Below are positions 1 to 6,258 of a stretch of 25,896 nucleotides of DNA, one piece after another. Position 1 is the stretch's first letter. Each line of letters begins with the position of its first letter. Made by a program: the position numbers and the translations under genes. The DNA lies in the NCBI GenBank assembly GCA_030145945.1, contig JASLDK010000011.1:1-25896 (forward strand), in the 5' to 3' direction. Below the pieces are notes generated by a model. The model was given only the letters and a program-made list of their open reading frames with translations. It did no database searches and was not told where the DNA came from. Source of the stretch: Nocardioides sp. (lineage in GTDB: Bacteria; Actinomycetota; Actinomycetes; Propionibacteriales; Nocardioidaceae).

Positions 1-750
1 TTCGCGCCGTCGGGACGGCCGTGGCGTCCGCCGATCAGCAGCATCGAGGACGACGGCTACGCCCATGTCCTCATCGACGAGGCGCAGGACCTGACACCCA
101 TGCAGTGGCGGATGGTCGGTCGCCGCGGACGGACCGCGTCATGGACCATCGTCGGCGACCCGGCCCAGTCCTCGTGGCCGGTCCCTGCCGAGGCCGCTGC
201 GGCTCGCTCGGCCGCGTTGGAGCGCAAGCAGGTCCACTCGTTCCACCTGTCGACCAACTACCGCAACTCGGCCGAGATCTACGCCCACGCCGCGGACTAC
301 GCGAAGCGGGTGGGCCTCGACGCCGACCTCCCGGACGCGGTGCGCCGGACTGGTGAAGAGCCCGTGGTCGTCACCCTTCCACCCGGCGCGACCAGCGACG
401 AGCTGGAGGCCGCGACCCGGGCTGCGGTGGTCGAGCTCGCGGGTCGCGTCGCCGGAACGGTCGGCGTCGTCGTACCCGTGGCGCGTCGCTCTGAGGTCAA
501 CGGCTGGCTGGCCTCCTGGCCCGAGTTGGACGACGACGCGCCGGGCGCGAAGGCGGCGATCGACGCGTCGGTCGCACCGTCGGGCGAGGACCGGGTCGTC
601 GTACTCACGGGTCTGGACACCAAGGGCCTCGAGTTCGACGGCATCGTCGTCGTCCGCCCGCAGGAGATCGAGGACGAGTCGGCCACCGGCCGGGCGACCT
701 TGTACGTCGTCCTCACCCGGGCCACGCAGCTGCTGACCACGATCGGCTGA
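1..750 (+). CDS. HelR/UvrD-like superfamily 1 helicase, C-terminal part (5' truncated)
   Basis: The frame is open from base 1 and stops at 748-750, so only the last 249 residues are seen. A Walker B/motif II sequence (LIDEAQD, visible residues 24-30) is followed by motif III (VGDPAQ, about residues 51-56) and a motif IV-like STNYRNSAEI segment. Near the end come motif V-like TKGLEFDGIVVV and motif VI-like YVVLTRATQ. This order is that of superfamily 1 UvrD/Rep helicases. The wording around motif II (DEAQD followed by TPMQWRM) and the short C-terminus fit the actinobacterial HelD/HelR group, which removes stalled RNA polymerase from DNA and can confer rifampicin tolerance. The HelR assignment is inferred; a generic UvrD-like ATPase is the alternative. 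The catalytic N-terminus (Walker A) lies outside the window. Confidence 0.85.
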   Translation, partial: FAPSGRPWRPPISSIEDDGYAHVLIDEAQDLTPMQWRMVGRRGRTASWTIVGDPAQSSWPVPAEAAAARSAALERKQVHSFHLSTNYRNSAEIYAHAADYAKRVGLDADLPDAVRRTGEEPVVVTLPPGATSDELEAATRAAVVELAGRVAGTVGVVVPVARRSEVNGWLASWPELDDDAPGAKAAIDASVAPSGEDRVVVLTGLDTKGLEFDGIVVVRPQEIEDESATGRATLYVVLTRATQLLTTIG

Positions 751-781
751 CGCCCTCAGGTCGCGTCGGCACACTGGACCC

Positions 782-1639
782 ATGACGATCCGCGACAGCC
801 TGGGCGAGGCGTTGTTCCTGCGGGTCGCGGGTCCTGACGGCGCCCGCCACCGCGAGCGGATCCACCACACCCCCGGACCGCGATGGTTCGACGGTGACAG
901 CCCCATCGGCCGGGTCCACGGCGACGCGTCGATGTTCGTCGGCGGGATCCGGGCTCTGCTGCTGCAGAGCCTCCACCCGGCGGCGATGCGGGCCGTGTCG
1001 GAGCATTCGGGCTATCGCGGCGACATGTGGGGACGGCTGGCGCGCACCAGTCGGTTCCTCGCGGTCACCACCTTCGGCACCGCCTCCGACGCACAGCAGG
1101 CGGTCGATGCGGTGCGAGCGATCCACGACCGGATCAGCGGCACGATGCCCGACGGGTCGGCGTACGCCGCCTCCGATCCCCACCTGTTGCTGTGGGTGCA
1201 CGTCGCGGAGGTGGACAGCTTCCTGCGTGCCCACCGCGTCTACGGAGCCGAGCCCCTGGATCCCGTCGGGTACGACACCTATGTCGCCCAGACCGCCGAG
1301 GTCGCGCGCCGCCTCGGCGTGATCGAGCCGCCCACCACGGTGGCCGAGCTCAACCGGACGCTGGCGTCCTTCCGTCCCGAGCTGCGCGGTACGCCGGAGG
1401 CGCGCGAGGCCGTCGGCTACGTCCTGCTGCGGCCCCCACTGCCGCTGCTGGCACGACCCGCCTACGGCGTCCTCGCCTCGGCGGCGGTCGGCCTGATGCC
1501 GCGGTGGACGCGCCTTCCGCTGCGCCTGCCGTGGCTGCCGGTCACCGAGCGAACCGCAGTGCGGGCGATGGGCGGTGCGGCCGTCGGCACCATCCGTTGG
1601 GCGATGACGCCGGCGCCGCCGACGAGGCTGCCCTCCTGA
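782..1639 (+). CDS. MpaB/DUF2236 family oxygenase
   Basis: This 285-residue protein carries the signature of the DUF2236 (MpaB/latex-clearing-protein-like) family: an N-terminal PGPRWFDGDSPIGRVHGD block (about residues 31-48), then QSLHPAAMRAVSEHSGYRGDMWGR (about 62-85) and the YDTYV region in the middle. Family members studied biochemically are heme b proteins: Lcp cleaves rubber, and MpaB acts in mycophenolic acid biosynthesis. The substrate here is unknown. Proximity to AlkB suggests a hydrophobic hydrocarbon or terpenoid, which is inference. The ATG at 782 has no clear Shine-Dalgarno sequence and lies 31 bases after the helicase stop, so it may be expressed by readthrough or as a leaderless message. 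There is no signal peptide or obvious membrane segment. Confidence 0.85.
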   Translation: MTIRDSLGEALFLRVAGPDGARHRERIHHTPGPRWFDGDSPIGRVHGDASMFVGGIRALLLQSLHPAAMRAVSEHSGYRGDMWGRLARTSRFLAVTTFGTASDAQQAVDAVRAIHDRISGTMPDGSAYAASDPHLLLWVHVAEVDSFLRAHRVYGAEPLDPVGYDTYVAQTAEVARRLGVIEPPTTVAELNRTLASFRPELRGTPEAREAVGYVLLRPPLPLLARPAYGVLASAAVGLMPRWTRLPLRLPWLPVTERTAVRAMGGAAVGTIRWAMTPAPPTRLPS

Positions 1640-1780
1640 CCCTTGCGGAGCCGCTGTGCAGGGAGCCAACGTCCCCGGGCGAACTTGTGCACCTTGCCCG
1701 AGCGTCGTACTGCTCGGCGCTGGAACTCTGGTGGACATCGAGGCGACGCCGTCGTCGCCGCAGTCCGAGGAGGCTCCCCC
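1640..1780 (+). promoter_or_regulatory. Intergenic region upstream of alkB
   Basis: These 141 bases separate the MpaB stop from the alkB start. They contain a short inverted repeat, CGAGC at 1699-1703 and GCTCG at 1712-1716, separated by 8 bases; this could be an operator but is too short to be convincing. A Shine-Dalgarno sequence, GAGGAG, sits at about 1767-1772, ahead of the ATG at 1781. No clear -35/-10 pair was recognised. Confidence 0.3.
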
Positions 1781-3247
1781 ATGGCCAGGTACACCACCCA
1801 GGCAGCCGACGGCTCGACCGTCGCGTGGCGTGACAAGAAGCGCTACCTCTGGATCCTGGGACTCGTCGTCCCGCTGACCCCGATCGCCGGGATCGGACTG
1901 TTCGAGGCGAGTGACAAGGCGCTGTTCTTCTGGCTGACCCCGGTCGTGTTCTTCGCGATCATCCCGCTGATCGACCTGATTGCGGGCTACGACAACACCA
2001 ACCCGCCGGACGACGTGATCGACGCGCTCGAGAATGACAAGTTCTACCGCTGGGTGACCTACCTCTATCTCCCCGTCCAGTACGGGGGCTTCGTCGCCGC
2101 GATCTGGTACCTCGCCACCACCGAGATGTCGGTCGGGGCAAAGATCGGACTGGCGGTCTCCGTCGGGATCGTGGGTGGCGTGGCGATCAACACCGCCCAC
2201 GAGCTGGGCCACAAGCGGGAGTCGATCGAGCGTTGGGCGTCCAAGATCGCCCTGGCGCAGACGTTCTACGGTCACTTCTACATCGAGCACAACCGCGGCC
2301 ACCACGTCCGCGTCGCGACGCCGGAGGATCCGGCCAGCGCGCGGATGGGGGAGAGCGTCTACCGGTTCTGGCCACGCACCGTCTCCGGATCGTTCAAGAG
2401 CTCGTGGGAGATCGAGGCCAAGCGCTACCAGCGCAAGGGCACGCATCCGTTCCACCTCGGCAACGACGTGCTCAACGCGTGGCTGATGACCGGCGCCCTG
2501 TGGGGTGGCCTGATGCTCTGGCTGGGTCTGGCCTACGACGTCAACCCGCTCGGTCTGCTGCCCTATCTCGTGCTGCAGGCGGTCGTCGGCTTCTCGCTGC
2601 TGGAGATCGTCAACTACATGGAGCACTACGGCATGGTCCGGCAGAAGGTCGGTACGCCGGGCAAGATGCGCTACGAGCGGGTCACGCCGGCGCACTCGTG
2701 GAACTCCAACAACATCGCCACCAACGTGCTGCTCTACCACTTGCAGCGCCACAGCGACCACCACGCGAACCCCACCCGTCGCTACCAGACCCTGCGTGAC
2801 TTCAAGGATGCTCCCGTCCTGCCGACCGGCTACACCGGCATGATCGTCGCCGCGATGTTCCCGCCGGTCTTCCGTTCCCTGATGGACAAGCGCGTCGTCG
2901 CGCACTACGACGGCGACCTGCGCCTGGCCAACCTGCACCCGGCCAAGCGGGAGAAGCTGCTTCGCAAGTACCCCGTCCCTGCTGAGCTCCTGGCGGCCGA
3001 GGCCGCCGCGCTCCGGGTGGACGAGAGCGCCCATGAGTTCCAGGGTGAGGTGCTGGCCGCCCAGTGCCCCGGCTGCGAATACACCTACGAGGTCGCCGAG
3101 GGCAACGAGCTCGAAGGCTTCGCCGCCGGTACGGCGTGGAAGGACATCCCCGACGACTGGTGCTGCCCCGACTGCGGTGTGCGCGAGAAGGTCGACTTCA
3201 CGGCCGTCGAGCCGCGGCGCCACCTCGTCGACAAGGTCGGTGTGTGA
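1781..3247 (+). CDS. alkB: Alkane 1-monooxygenase fused to rubredoxin (AlkB-Rub)
   Basis: The product is a 488-residue integral-membrane non-heme di-iron hydroxylase that oxidises terminal methyl groups of alkanes or alkyl chains to alcohols. All histidine boxes are visible: HELGHK (140-145), EHNRGHH (169-175), the AlkB-specific NYMEHYG (278-284) and LQRHSDHHANPTRRYQTL (321-338). Hydrophobic segments lie in the first 130 residues and around 235-275. After residue 420 a rubredoxin domain follows, with iron ligands CPGC (429-432) and CPDC (462-465), so the electron donor is fused to the hydroxylase. Such fusions are known in Nocardioides, Dietzia, Gordonia and Prauserella. The frame is open from 1643, but the ATG at 1781 has a GAGGAG ribosome-binding site and gives the normal family N-terminus. 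The ferredoxin gene starts 1 base after its stop. The C-terminal extension makes it longer than stand-alone AlkB (about 400 residues). Confidence 0.95.
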   Translation: MARYTTQAADGSTVAWRDKKRYLWILGLVVPLTPIAGIGLFEASDKALFFWLTPVVFFAIIPLIDLIAGYDNTNPPDDVIDALENDKFYRWVTYLYLPVQYGGFVAAIWYLATTEMSVGAKIGLAVSVGIVGGVAINTAHELGHKRESIERWASKIALAQTFYGHFYIEHNRGHHVRVATPEDPASARMGESVYRFWPRTVSGSFKSSWEIEAKRYQRKGTHPFHLGNDVLNAWLMTGALWGGLMLWLGLAYDVNPLGLLPYLVLQAVVGFSLLEIVNYMEHYGMVRQKVGTPGKMRYERVTPAHSWNSNNIATNVLLYHLQRHSDHHANPTRRYQTLRDFKDAPVLPTGYTGMIVAAMFPPVFRSLMDKRVVAHYDGDLRLANLHPAKREKLLRKYPVPAELLAAEAAALRVDESAHEFQGEVLAAQCPGCEYTYEVAEGNELEGFAAGTAWKDIPDDWCCPDCGVREKVDFTAVEPRRHLVDKVGV

Positions 3248-3248
3248 G

Positions 3249-3449
3249 ATGGGCATGCGGATCGTCGCCGACAAGGCCACCTGCGAGGGCCTCGGGATGT
3301 GTGAGTCGATGGCCAACGACTACTTCGAGGTCGACGAGGACGACGAGCTGGTCCAGGTCCTCAGGGAGAATCCGCCGGAGTCCGACCGGGCCCACGTCTA
3401 CGCCGCCGTCCAGGCCTGCCCCGTGCTTGCCCTGAGCCTCGAGGGCTGA
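3249..3449 (+). CDS. Small [3Fe-4S]-type ferredoxin
   Basis: This 66-residue acidic protein has the cysteine pattern of single-cluster actinobacterial ferredoxins: Cys12 and Cys18 in TCEGLGMC, and Cys57 in QACPV. Only three cluster cysteines are present, with Gly15 where a [4Fe-4S] protein has its middle cysteine, so a [3Fe-4S] cluster is expected. Such proteins usually reduce cytochromes P450 or other oxygenases. The gene starts 1 base after the alkB stop and is surely cotranscribed, so it may feed electrons to the AlkB-rubredoxin fusion or to MpaB; that partnership is inference. Start choices are GTG 3240 (overlapping alkB), ATG 3249 and ATG 3255; 3249 was chosen because it avoids the overlap and keeps a normal N-terminus. 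Confidence 0.88.
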   Translation: MGMRIVADKATCEGLGMCESMANDYFEVDEDDELVQVLRENPPESDRAHVYAAVQACPVLALSLEG

Positions 3450-3479
3450 CCCCGCGTTCGGCGTACGACACCACTGACT

Positions 3480-3517
3480 GCTGAGGGCGCACCCACCTGC
3501 CGGGTTGCGCCCTCAGC
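3480..3517. terminator. Bidirectional hairpin terminator
   Basis: A perfect 12-bp stem (3480-3491 pairs with 3506-3517, arm GCTGAGGGCGCA) encloses a 14-base loop. It lies 30 bases after the ferredoxin stop and 5 bases beyond the stop of the opposing PucR gene. The placement between convergent genes and the GC-rich stem suit a terminator for both. A U-tract is lacking, as is common in actinobacteria. Confidence 0.75.
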
Positions 3518-3522
3518 GCTCC

Positions 3523-4749
3523 TCAGCCGCGGTGGAACAACTCGTGATGGCGGAGCGCCACCGCAAGCTGCGGACTGATCCGCGCGATCGGGTGACCGAG
3601 CATCTCCTCGGCCTGGCCGAGGCGGTAGCGGATGGTGTTGCGGTGTACGACCAGGACGCGGGCGGCCTCCTCGGCGCTGCCGCCGCTGTCGAGGTAGGCG
3701 GACAGCGTCTCCCGGATGCGTTGGGTGCCCTCGTCGTCGCCGACCAGACCGCCCAACTGGCGGGCCATGAACCGGTCGACCTCCGGTGAGCAGCCGAGCA
3801 GGACGGAGAGTTCCACCTCGGCGTACACCGCCAGCCAGGTGTCGGTGTCGGCAGCCGCGACCTGCAGGGTGCGCAGCGCCTCACGGTGGGAGGCGACGAA
3901 GCCCACGACGTTGGACGTCGCCGAGCCGACGCCGACGACGACGCTGGGGTGTTGCAGGTCGGCCGCCCGCGTGGCGAGATCGGTGAGGTCCGGGGCGTCG
4001 CGCGTGCCGAGCCACATCCACAGTTGACGACCGCCGGGCTTGACGATGAGGGGGTTGGTGGCCCCCACGACGCGGGCCAGGTCAGCGGCCAGCGATTCGA
4101 GGACGCCGGCCTGCTCGGTGTCGCCGGCGGAGAGGACGACGGCGGTGTGGTGCACCGAGATCGGATATCCGCCGAGCGCGGCTGAAGCCTCCCGAGGGTC
4201 ACTCAGCTCGCCCGCGAGGATGGCGCGGACGGACTCGAAGCGCTGCGCCGCGGCGCCGGCAAGCACCCGTGCCCGGGCCGACTGGTAGATCTCGATCGAG
4301 ACGGTGATCGACTCGTCGAGCCAGACGCCTGCCCGGTCCCAGAAGTGGATCAGCAGGTCGGCACGATCGACCTCGTCCGGCGGCAGCGCGCGGATGACCT
4401 CGCTGACGTAGGCCCACACCTCGCGTTGCGCGACCCGGTAGAACCGGATCATCGACTCCAGCGGGAACTGTCGCTCGGCCACGTCGACCGCGAATCGCTG
4501 AGCAGCGTCGGGCAGGTTGAAGTGCTGCTCGGGTTGGGCGATGTCGCCGAGGAAGGCCATCCAGTGCTCGCGCACGGTGACCCGCAGCTCGTCGGTCAGC
4601 CCTTCGACCAGCGTCACCTCGGGCATCTCCCGCAGGATCGATGCCGTCACCCGTTCCACCCAGGCGTCGACCTGGGCCGGCTGCGCCTGCTCGGCGACGT
4701 ACGCCAACAGCCACGGAGCCAGGTCGGATCGGGAGGTCTCGCTGCTCAC
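3523..4749 (-). CDS. PucR/CdaR-family transcriptional regulator
   Basis: The product is about 408 residues. The C-terminus has the PucR-type helix-turn-helix: TLSAYLDSGGSAEEAARVL, then VHRNTIRYRLGQAEEMLG, ending in ALRHHELFHRG. The long N-terminal and central part (RFYRVAQREVWAYVSEVIRAL, then a GGDEF-like middle region) is of the kind found in this family, which often senses small metabolites. It reads toward the ferredoxin gene and is divergent from the acyl-CoA dehydrogenase gene, so it may control either the alkane genes or the dehydrogenase; this is inferred from position. Two GTG starts are possible. GTG 4749 has a GGTGGG sequence about 4 bases upstream and gives VSSETSRSDLAPW as N-terminus. 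GTG 4767 adds six residues but has no visible ribosome-binding site, so 4749 is preferred. Confidence 0.88.
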   Translation of the reverse strand: MSSETSRSDLAPWLLAYVAEQAQPAQVDAWVERVTASILREMPEVTLVEGLTDELRVTVREHWMAFLGDIAQPEQHFNLPDAAQRFAVDVAERQFPLESMIRFYRVAQREVWAYVSEVIRALPPDEVDRADLLIHFWDRAGVWLDESITVSIEIYQSARARVLAGAAAQRFESVRAILAGELSDPREASAALGGYPISVHHTAVVLSAGDTEQAGVLESLAADLARVVGATNPLIVKPGGRQLWMWLGTRDAPDLTDLATRAADLQHPSVVVGVGSATSNVVGFVASHREALRTLQVAAADTDTWLAVYAEVELSVLLGCSPEVDRFMARQLGGLVGDDEGTQRIRETLSAYLDSGGSAEEAARVLVVHRNTIRYRLGQAEEMLGHPIARISPQLAVALRHHELFHRG

Positions 4750-4932
4750 GGGCCCACCGTAGGGCACCGGGCGTCAGGCGGGAGGGAGTTGCAGGTCGGG
4801 CATCGCGAGCAGCGTGAGCGGGCGGCGAGTTTCGGGCCAGCCCGACGCCGTGTGCCATCGTTTCCGGTACGCCGTCGGCACCACCCCAGCTCGGTGGCAG
4901 ACGATCTTGATGTTCGACGAAGGAGACCCCTG
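4750..4932. promoter_or_regulatory. Divergent intergenic region between PucR and acyl-CoA dehydrogenase genes
   Basis: This stretch must hold the starts of two divergent transcripts. The dehydrogenase ribosome-binding site GAAGGAG is at 4918-4924. No convincing -35/-10 elements or operator palindromes were recognised. Most of it is occupied by the AraC-like remnant described separately. Confidence 0.4.
4774..4932 (-). pseudogene. Remnant of an AraC-family regulator (C-terminus only)
   Basis: Read on the minus strand, the frame ending with the TGA at 4776-4774 gives a tail that looks like the end of an AraC-type DNA-binding domain. Residues GSPSSNIKIV are followed by CHRAGVVPTAYRKRW and a short tail ending LPPA. 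The AraC family ends with the pattern S-x-S-(x4)-F-x-R-x-x-G-x-x-P-x-x-Y-R, which this matches well except for the Phe. The frame stays open further upstream, but there it runs antisense through the acyl-CoA dehydrogenase gene and shows nothing AraC-like. The homology stops at about 4926, just at the dehydrogenase start. The simplest reading is a gene truncated when the dehydrogenase arrived. It was recognised by eye only; chance resemblance remains possible. Confidence 0.5.
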
Positions 4933-6105
4933 ATGACGTCCCTCAATCTGCGTGGTGGCTTCTACACCGCTGATCACGAGGACTATCGCGCGTCGGTGCG
5001 TGAGTTCGTGCGTCGTGAGGTGGAGCCGCACTGTCTGGGTTGGGACGAGGAGCGGCTGGTGCCGCGTAGTGCGTGGCTGGCGGCGGGTGCGAACGGGATC
5101 TTGGGGTTGGCGGTGCCGGAGCAGTACGGCGGGGGCGGGGAGCCGGACTTCCGCTACGCGATGGTGGTGGCGGAGGAGCTTGCGGCGATCGGCGCGACGT
5201 CGTACCTGTTGGGTCTGCGGTTGCAGGACGACATCGTGTTGCCCTACCTGTTGGACCTGTGCACCGAGGAGCAGAAGCAGCGTTGGTTGCCGGGTGCGGC
5301 GTCGGGGGAGAAGGTGCTGGCGATCGCGATGACCGAGCCGGGTGCGGGCAGCGACCTGCAGGGCGTTCGCACGAGTGCGGTTCGTGACGGTGACGGGTGG
5401 GTGCTCAATGGGCAGAAGACGTTCATCACCAACGGCATCAACGCTGATGTGGTGATCGTGTTCGCGAAGACGGATCCGGATGCGGGTTCGCGGGGGTTCA
5501 GCCTGTTCGTGGTGGAGGCCGGTGATGCGGGGTTCTCGCGGGGTCGCAAGCTCGACAAGGTCGGTCTGGACGGTCAGGACACGGCCGAGTTGGTGTTCGA
5601 GGACGTCCACGTGGGCGCGGGCAATGTGCTGGGTGAGATCGGTCAGGGTCTGATCTATCTGATGCAACGGCTGCCGAAGGAGCGGCTCTCGCTGGCGGCG
5701 CAGGCGTTGGCGTCGGCGGAGGCGGCGGTGCGGTGGACGCAGGACTATGTCTTCGACCGTACGGCGTTCGGTAAGCGGGTCGGTGATCTGCAGGCGACCC
5801 GGTTCGAGCTGGCGGAGTTGGAGACCGAGGTCGAGGTGGCCCGGGCCTACATCCAGAACGCGGCGCTCGCGCTCAACGAACACACATTGACGACGGCTGA
5901 GGCGTCGAAGGCCAAGCTGTGGGCGACCGAGATGCAGGTCCGCGTCACCACCCGCTGCCTGCAGCTGTTCGGTGGTTATGGGTTCATGAACGAGTATCCG
6001 ATCGGGCGGGCGTTCCGGGACAGCCGGGTCCAGACCATCTATGGCGGGACCAGCCAGATCATGAAGGAGATCATCGGCCGCGACATCGCCGGCCGCTACC
6101 GCTGA
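4933..6105 (+). CDS. Acyl-CoA dehydrogenase (long-chain/isovaleryl-type active site)
   Basis: This 390-residue FAD enzyme would introduce a trans-2 double bond into an acyl-CoA, the first step of beta-oxidation. Both family signatures are present: AMTEPGAGSDLQG with NGQKTFITNG (about residues 136-172), and QLFGGYGFMNEYPIGRAFRD (about 347-366) followed by IYGGTSQIMKEIIGRDI. The usual MCAD catalytic Glu position (YEGT) is Gly here (YGGT). A Glu at residue 250 in LPKERL occupies the site used by long-chain and isovaleryl-CoA dehydrogenases, so the active-site layout is of that kind. ATG 4933 has a GAAGGAG ribosome-binding site; the frame is open upstream but without homology. Codon use is unusual for the window: many TTG, GGT, GCG and GTG codons, especially 5070-5860. 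The substrate is unknown. Confidence 0.93.
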   Translation: MTSLNLRGGFYTADHEDYRASVREFVRREVEPHCLGWDEERLVPRSAWLAAGANGILGLAVPEQYGGGGEPDFRYAMVVAEELAAIGATSYLLGLRLQDDIVLPYLLDLCTEEQKQRWLPGAASGEKVLAIAMTEPGAGSDLQGVRTSAVRDGDGWVLNGQKTFITNGINADVVIVFAKTDPDAGSRGFSLFVVEAGDAGFSRGRKLDKVGLDGQDTAELVFEDVHVGAGNVLGEIGQGLIYLMQRLPKERLSLAAQALASAEAAVRWTQDYVFDRTAFGKRVGDLQATRFELAELETEVEVARAYIQNAALALNEHTLTTAEASKAKLWATEMQVRVTTRCLQLFGGYGFMNEYPIGRAFRDSRVQTIYGGTSQIMKEIIGRDIAGRYR

Positions 6106-6258
6106 GCCTGGCTGGCGGTGCGGTTGTGCGCGCGGACAAACCAGCACGAGTTCTTTGGACGCTCGCCACGAGAGCGTGACTGCCATCACCCGATGGGATG
6201 GGTCCTCACAGGCCAGCCCGGCACGGGGGTGAGCCGTTAATCGTGGGGGTGCAGCGGC
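6106..6258 (+). promoter_or_regulatory. Upstream region of the GMC-mce operon, with a candidate operator hairpin
   Basis: These 153 bases must carry the main promoter of the long operon. A TTGGAC hexamer at 6155-6160 could be a -35 element. It runs into an inverted repeat, ACGCTC at 6159-6164 and GAGCGT at 6172-6177 (7-base spacer), which would sit between -35 and -10 as a repressor site might. No good -10 hexamer follows at the right distance, so the promoter call is weak. A GGGGG run at about 6245-6249 can serve as ribosome-binding site for the ATG at 6259. No KstR-like AAC-nn-GTT palindrome was seen. Confidence 0.3.

Noticed and set aside
713..3316. An 867-codon open frame on the minus strand, antisense to the MpaB and alkB genes.
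   Set aside because: Composition is Arg/Asp/Gly/His-rich without motifs, as expected for the complement of GC-rich coding DNA; the plus-strand genes are secure.
3480..3517. The hairpin as a regulatory riboswitch or attenuator.
   Set aside because: It lies after the stops of two convergent genes, where a terminator is the simple explanation.
6106..6258. A KstR cholesterol-regulon operator ahead of the GMC-mce operon.
   Set aside because: The AAC-nn-GTT palindrome was looked for and not found; AAC and GTT occur only at the wrong spacing.
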